From the NCBI GenBank assembly GCA_937942965.1, contig CALDGN010000337.1, positions 1-8,741 of the forward strand: a DNA stretch of 8,741 nt, given 5' to 3'. Position 1 is the first letter of the stretch, and every line of letters starts with the position of its first letter. The translations under genes and the position numbers were made by a program. Below are positions 6,227 through 8,741 of the stretch, piece by piece. Source of the stretch: an uncultured Acidimicrobiales bacterium. Its GTDB lineage: Bacteria > Actinomycetota > Acidimicrobiia > Acidimicrobiales > UBA10347. Below the pieces are notes generated by a model. That model had not been told where the DNA came from, did not search any database, and was given only the letters and a program-made list of their open reading frames with translations.

Positions 6227-8608
6227 ATGAAGGTCCTCCTTTCCTGGCTTCGCGAATTCGCCCCGGACATCGACGGTGACCCCGTTGAGCTGGGCGAAGA
6301 GATGAGCGCGCTCGGCCTTGCGGTCGAAGACATGACGATCACCGGCGAAGGCCTCGACGGCATCGTCTTGGCCAAGGTGCTCGATCTGCGCCCCCACCCC
6401 GACGCCGACAAGATTCAGCTCGTCGACGTCGACATGGGCGACGGCGAAGCGCTGCAGGTCTGCTGCGGCGCATTCAACATGTCGGTCGGCGACCTGATCC
6501 CGTTCGCCACGATCGGCACGGTCATGCCCAACGGCATGGAGATCGCTCAGCGCAAGCTGCGGGGCGAGATGTCCAACGGCATGTGCTGCTCCGCCGCCGA
6601 GATGGGTATGGGCGAAGACCACGACGGGATCATGTTGCTCACCAACACGATCGACACGGGCGCCACTCCCCTCGGCACGCCGATCACCGAAGCGCTCGGC
6701 ATGGAGCGCGATGTTCTCTGGGATCTCGAGGTCAACGCCAACCGCCCCGACGCCATGTCGGTCGCCGGCGTCGCCCGCGATCTCGCAGCCACCCTCGGTG
6801 TGCCTTTCGCGTTCCCCGAGCACACCTACACCCCTGGCTCCGGGCTCGTCACCGACGAAGCCAAGATCGAAATCATCGACCCGTCGCTGTGCGGGCGCTT
6901 CCTGGCTCGCACAATCCACGGCGTCGAGATCGGCACATCGCCGCTGTGGATGCAGCAACGGCTGACCGCGCTTGGCATGCGTCCGATCAACAGCGTGGTC
7001 GACATCTCGAACTACGTAATGCTCGAACTCGGCCAGCCGAACCACACCTACGACCTCGACACGGTCCCGGGTGGACACATCCGCGTGCGTCGCGCCCACG
7101 AGGCTGGCGAGACGATCACCACGCTCGACGGCGTCGAACGTTCGCTGATCGCAAGCGATGGCGTCATCGCGGACGGCTCCGACCGCGCCATCGGCATCGC
7201 CGGTGTCATGGGCGGCCTCGACACCGAGATCGGTGACACGACGACATCGGTGCTCCTCGAGATGGCGTGGTGGGATCCACCGAGCATCTCGCGCACCATC
7301 AAGCGACTGAACCTGCCGAGCGAGGCAGGCACCCGCTACCGCCGCGGCGCCGACTGGGGCGAGAACATGGTCCGCGCCGTCGACCGCTTCTGCCAGCTCA
7401 TCGGCGAGGCCGGAGCGACGACCGCGACTGGCACGATCGACGAACACGGCACGACGCCCGATCGCGCTCCCCGCCCCGTTCGCATCGCTCGGGTCAATGG
7501 CATCCTCGGCACCGATCTGAGCGCTACCGACATGCAGGGCCACCTCGAAAGCATCGGCTTCGACGTGTCCGACGTCAGCGACGACTCGATGCAGGTCACC
7601 GTGCCGACCTGGCGATGGGACACCGAAACCGAGACCGACATCGCCGAAGAGGTCGGCCGCATGTACGGCTTCGAGACCATCACCAAGACCGTCCCTAAGC
7701 CAGAGCAGAACGGTGCGCTTACTCCGTACCAGGCTGACCGTCGTGCGGTTCGTTCCGCACTCGTCGGTGCCGGCTGCAGCGAGATCCAGCCGATGCCGTT
7801 CCTGGCCCCGGGCGACCTCGCTCGCGTCGGCCTGCCCGAAGACGGCGTCACGCTGACCAACCCGCTCGTGCACGAAGAATCGGTGCTACAGACCTCGTTG
7901 CTGCCAAACCATCTCAAGGCTGTGGCCTACAACCAGTCACACCGCTCCGGGCCGGTGCGCCTGTTCGAGGTTGCTCGTGTCTTCTTGCCATCGGGCGAGG
8001 ATCAGCTGCTTCCTGACGAACGCGAGCATCTCGCCGTGATCATCAGCGAAGCCGAAGCACCAGCTGCGGTCGAGATGCTCGACATCCTCGATCGCACCCT
8101 GGCGCTCCCCAATGTTCAACTGCGCCCTTCGACGCCGGCTGGCATGCACCCGACCCGCAGTGCGGACGTCGTGATCGCCGGCAAGGTCCGCGGCCACGTC
8201 GGCGAGGTCGACCCAGCCGTCGCCGAGGCCTACGGCGTCGCCGGACGCGCCGCCTGGATCGAACTCGACTTGGGTTCGATCCTCGACGGCCCGCATGGCA
8301 ACCGCAAGTACTCGCCGATCAGCAAGTTCCCATCAAGCGATCTTGATTTGGCGTTCGAGGTTCCCGACACCGTGACGGCGGCGAACATTCTTGGCGCCCT
8401 TCGCAAGGGCGGCGGCAAGCAACTCGTCGATGCCCACCTGTTCGACACCTATCGAGGCACCGGCGTGGCCGAAGGCGCACGCAGCCTTGCGTTCCGCCTG
8501 CGCTTCCAAGCATCGGATCGCACCCTGACCGACACCGAACTGGCCGAGCTTCGCGACGCCTGCATCGCTGCCGCCCAGAAGCAAAAGGGCGTCACGCTCC
8601 GCGGCTAG
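6227..8608 (+). CDS. pheT: Phenylalanyl-tRNA synthetase beta subunit PheT
   Basis: This is the structural and editing subunit of phenylalanyl-tRNA synthetase. It has 793 residues, the normal full length. Domains in order: N-terminal B1 piece MKVLLSWLREF; the EMAP-type tRNA-binding fold (about 45-150, with LRPHPDADKIQLVDVD); B3/B4 editing domain (about 215-385, with RPINSVVDISNYVMLELGQP and GIAGVMGG); B5 domain (about 416-485, ending DIAEEVGRMYGFETI); catalytic-like core (about 500-690); and the ferredoxin-fold anticodon-binding domain (about 694-793, with KFPSSDLDLAF, GVAEGARSLAFRLRFQ and DRTLTDTEL). The ATG lies 10 bp after the pheS stop, with AGG overlapping that stop region as ribosome site. 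All landmarks are intact. A hairpin lies on its stop codon, and a convergent gene ends 26 bp beyond. Confidence 0.98.
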   Translation: MKVLLSWLREFAPDIDGDPVELGEEMSALGLAVEDMTITGEGLDGIVLAKVLDLRPHPDADKIQLVDVDMGDGEALQVCCGAFNMSVGDLIPFATIGTVMPNGMEIAQRKLRGEMSNGMCCSAAEMGMGEDHDGIMLLTNTIDTGATPLGTPITEALGMERDVLWDLEVNANRPDAMSVAGVARDLAATLGVPFAFPEHTYTPGSGLVTDEAKIEIIDPSLCGRFLARTIHGVEIGTSPLWMQQRLTALGMRPINSVVDISNYVMLELGQPNHTYDLDTVPGGHIRVRRAHEAGETITTLDGVERSLIASDGVIADGSDRAIGIAGVMGGLDTEIGDTTTSVLLEMAWWDPPSISRTIKRLNLPSEAGTRYRRGADWGENMVRAVDRFCQLIGEAGATTATGTIDEHGTTPDRAPRPVRIARVNGILGTDLSATDMQGHLESIGFDVSDVSDDSMQVTVPTWRWDTETETDIAEEVGRMYGFETITKTVPKPEQNGALTPYQADRRAVRSALVGAGCSEIQPMPFLAPGDLARVGLPEDGVTLTNPLVHEESVLQTSLLPNHLKAVAYNQSHRSGPVRLFEVARVFLPSGEDQLLPDEREHLAVIISEAEAPAAVEMLDILDRTLALPNVQLRPSTPAGMHPTRSADVVIAGKVRGHVGEVDPAVAEAYGVAGRAAWIELDLGSILDGPHGNRKYSPISKFPSSDLDLAFEVPDTVTAANILGALRKGGGKQLVDAHLFDTYRGTGVAEGARSLAFRLRFQASDRTLTDTELAELRDACIAAAQKQKGVTLRG

Positions 8609-8624
8609 CCCTCAACGGCTACCG
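8602..8624. terminator. Hairpin over the pheT stop, candidate bidirectional terminator
   Basis: CGG (8602-8604) plus TAGCC (8606-8610) pair with GGCTA (8617-8621) plus CCG (8622-8624). This gives eight base pairs with one bulged C (8605) and a six-base loop CTCAAC. The hairpin includes the pheT stop codon and lies 10 bases from the stop of the convergent minus-strand gene, where a shared terminator would be useful. No T-tract follows on either strand. Confidence 0.4.
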
Positions 8625-8634
8625 ACCAGCGAGA

Positions 8635-8741
8635 CTACGTCCAGCGGGCGTATTCCTCGTCGAGAAGCTGCGGCATGACCTCGAAGCTGCGCAACAACCG
8701 ATCGACATCGGCGAGTCGTTCGCCCTTGGCCTGAAACCACT
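8635..8741 (-). CDS. C-terminal end of an unrecognised minus-strand gene (partial)
   Basis: A minus-strand frame enters at the right edge and ends at TAG (8637-8635), giving 34 complete residues; the last part reads RSFEVMPQLLDEEYARWT. The composition, charged and amphipathic with G/C at most third positions, looks coding, and the convergent layout with pheT makes sense. I do not recognise the family from this fragment. It might be a chance open frame, but it fits better than the alternatives in this stretch. Confidence 0.5.
   Translation of the reverse strand, partial: WFQAKGERLADVDRLLRSFEVMPQLLDEEYARWT

Noticed and set aside
6182..7873. 563-codon open frame antisense to pheT
   Set aside because: pheT is unmistakable over its full length. 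Long antisense frames arise from GC-rich third positions, and this translation shows no family motif.
1..8741. CRISPR arrays, insertion sequences, prophage or integrase genes
   Set aside because: I found no regularly spaced repeats, transposase motifs or terminal inverted repeats on reading both strands.

Overview
The window comes from a GC-rich bacterial chromosome, most likely an actinobacterium. Three things point that way: the strong GC3 bias, which produces long shadow ORFs; the linkage of arginine-biosynthesis genes with pheS-pheT, a neighbourhood known from Mycobacterium and Streptomyces; and a membrane protein with an actinobacterial Septum_form-like domain. Its similarity to marine or aquatic Acidimicrobiia is an impression and was not tested.

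Layout: on the minus strand at the left are argJ (C-terminal part beyond the window edge) and, upstream of it, argC. The argC promoter has a TATATT -10 box six bases from a GTG start, so the mRNA is probably leaderless. An ARG-box-like palindrome covers its -35 region, which suggests ArgR repression. The rest reads rightwards. First is a Tat-exported vanadium-dependent bromoperoxidase, divergent from argC. Next are two tandem related genes: a 276-residue single-pass membrane protein with an external Septum_form-like domain, and a 76-residue miniature of it. Then come pheS and pheT, the two subunits of phenylalanyl-tRNA synthetase. A hairpin covers the pheT stop. The last ~107 bases hold the C-terminal end of a convergent minus-strand gene that I do not recognise.

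Function: argC and argJ are two steps of the acetylated (cyclic) route to ornithine and arginine. pheS and pheT make the alpha2beta2 synthetase and are probably co-transcribed. The bromoperoxidase and the tandem pair are accessory genes lying between the two housekeeping blocks.

The most interesting observation is the tandem pair. The small protein keeps the larger one's N-terminal motif (MAKxxxDxYxWLDxxSTDPR) and its extreme C-terminal strand motif (RC[VI][VI]xSxSxxL[VI]GS). It lacks the transmembrane segment and nearly all of the external domain. It could be a relic or a working soluble partner. No gene-free stretch exceeds 300 bases.
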